In this document: positions 63,320-63,450 of the stretch, piece after piece
Position numbering within the stretch: position 1 is the first letter of the stretch
How the letters are laid out: each line of letters begins with the position of its first letter
From: an uncultured Clostridia bacterium
Lineage (GTDB): Bacteria; Bacillota; Clostridia; Oscillospirales; Acutalibacteraceae
Direction of reading: 5' to 3'
Length of the DNA stretch: 63,450 nucleotides
Assembly: GCA_947589365.1 (NCBI GenBank)
Contig: CANQAJ010000002.1
Location: 1 to 63,450, forward strand
Made by a program: the position numbers and the translations under genes
The notes under the pieces: model-generated
Told to the model about the DNA's origin: nothing
What the model saw: the letters and a program-made list of their open reading frames with translations, nothing else
Database searches by the model: none

Positions 63320-63450
63320 TTTACTCAGGTCAATTAATCTATAGCTCGACCATTAATTTACTCGATGAATGAGAGATAAGTATGTCATTTGTAGTTGCGG
63401 AGCGGTGCCGTGCCGGCGGCGTGCCGCCGCTGTCAATTCGTAACTAATTT
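63281..63450 (+). repeat. Dispersed repeat element, copy 2, tandem and running out of the window
   Basis: Begins with a GC-rich palindrome (GCCGGCGGC-GTG-CCGCCG) inside the acetyltransferase's last codons. It continues with an 80-bp core like that at 45.8 kb, and repeats after 128 bp (63409), the second copy running past the window. Shared words with copy 1: TTTACTCAGG, GCTCGACC, GATAAGTATGTCATTT. Confidence 0.85.

Overview
The window looks like a chromosomal segment of a low-GC, Gram-positive anaerobe of the class Clostridia, probably Oscillospirales/Ruminococcaceae. This is inferred from gene content: a SCIFF peptide with its radical-SAM maturase, a TSCPD protein, ylxM-ffh-rpsP-khpA-rimM-trmD, infC-rpmI-rplT with an AUU start, dgt-dnaG-rpoD, a flavodiiron protein and a bacterial V-type ATPase. 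No rRNA, tRNA, CRISPR array or intact insertion sequence was seen. Most genes lie on the minus strand; promoters close to TTGACA-17-TATAAT are easy to see.

Layout. 0-4.3 kb: four zinc-ribbon proteins in one operon, downstream of a LytTR/GHKL two-component system. 4.4-6.9 kb: an IS30-type transposase remnant next to a cytosine-5 methyltransferase and a likely restriction endonuclease. 7-15.9 kb: a nine-gene V-type ATPase operon. 16-20 kb: a UPF0210/ACT pair, a PHP phosphatase and a flavodiiron protein. 20-25.5 kb: a transglutaminase-like protein, uvrC-rsmD-coaD and HPr. 26-30 kb: the SRP/ribosome-maturation operon. 30-33.3 kb: rodA, rpsF-ssb-rpsR and a TSCPD protein. 33.3-35.1 kb: two RNA loci, a roughly 0.8-kb unassigned structured RNA candidate on the minus strand and a 6S-like RNA on the plus strand. 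36-39.9 kb: pgk-tpiA-gpmI. 39.9-44.3 kb: a GH31 glucosidase group and infC-rpmI-rplT. 44.3-51.7 kb: the SCIFF locus, yajC-tgt and several housekeeping genes. 51.8-58.3 kb: rpsU and dgt-dnaG followed by three sigma-70-type genes in tandem. 58.4-63.4 kb: a MutS-like ATPase, ogg, a divergent XRE/SLOG pair with repeated operators, an acetyltransferase and a dispersed repeat.

Most promising for novelty: (1) the large structured RNA candidate at 33293-34115, with its own strong promoter and terminator and no reading frame on its strand; (2) a sigma factor lacking region 4, sandwiched between two complete RpoD paralogs and followed by an in-frame 28-codon extension past its stop; (3) the four-member zinc-ribbon operon, with Cys at identical positions 6/9/20/23, preceded by a 21-bp-spaced direct repeat typical of LytTR regulators; (4) a repeat family that sits between scfA and scfB and also supplies the last codons of an acetyltransferase; (5) an XRE/SLOG divergon with three copies of ACGATATATC.

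All calls come from reading the sequence; no database search was run.
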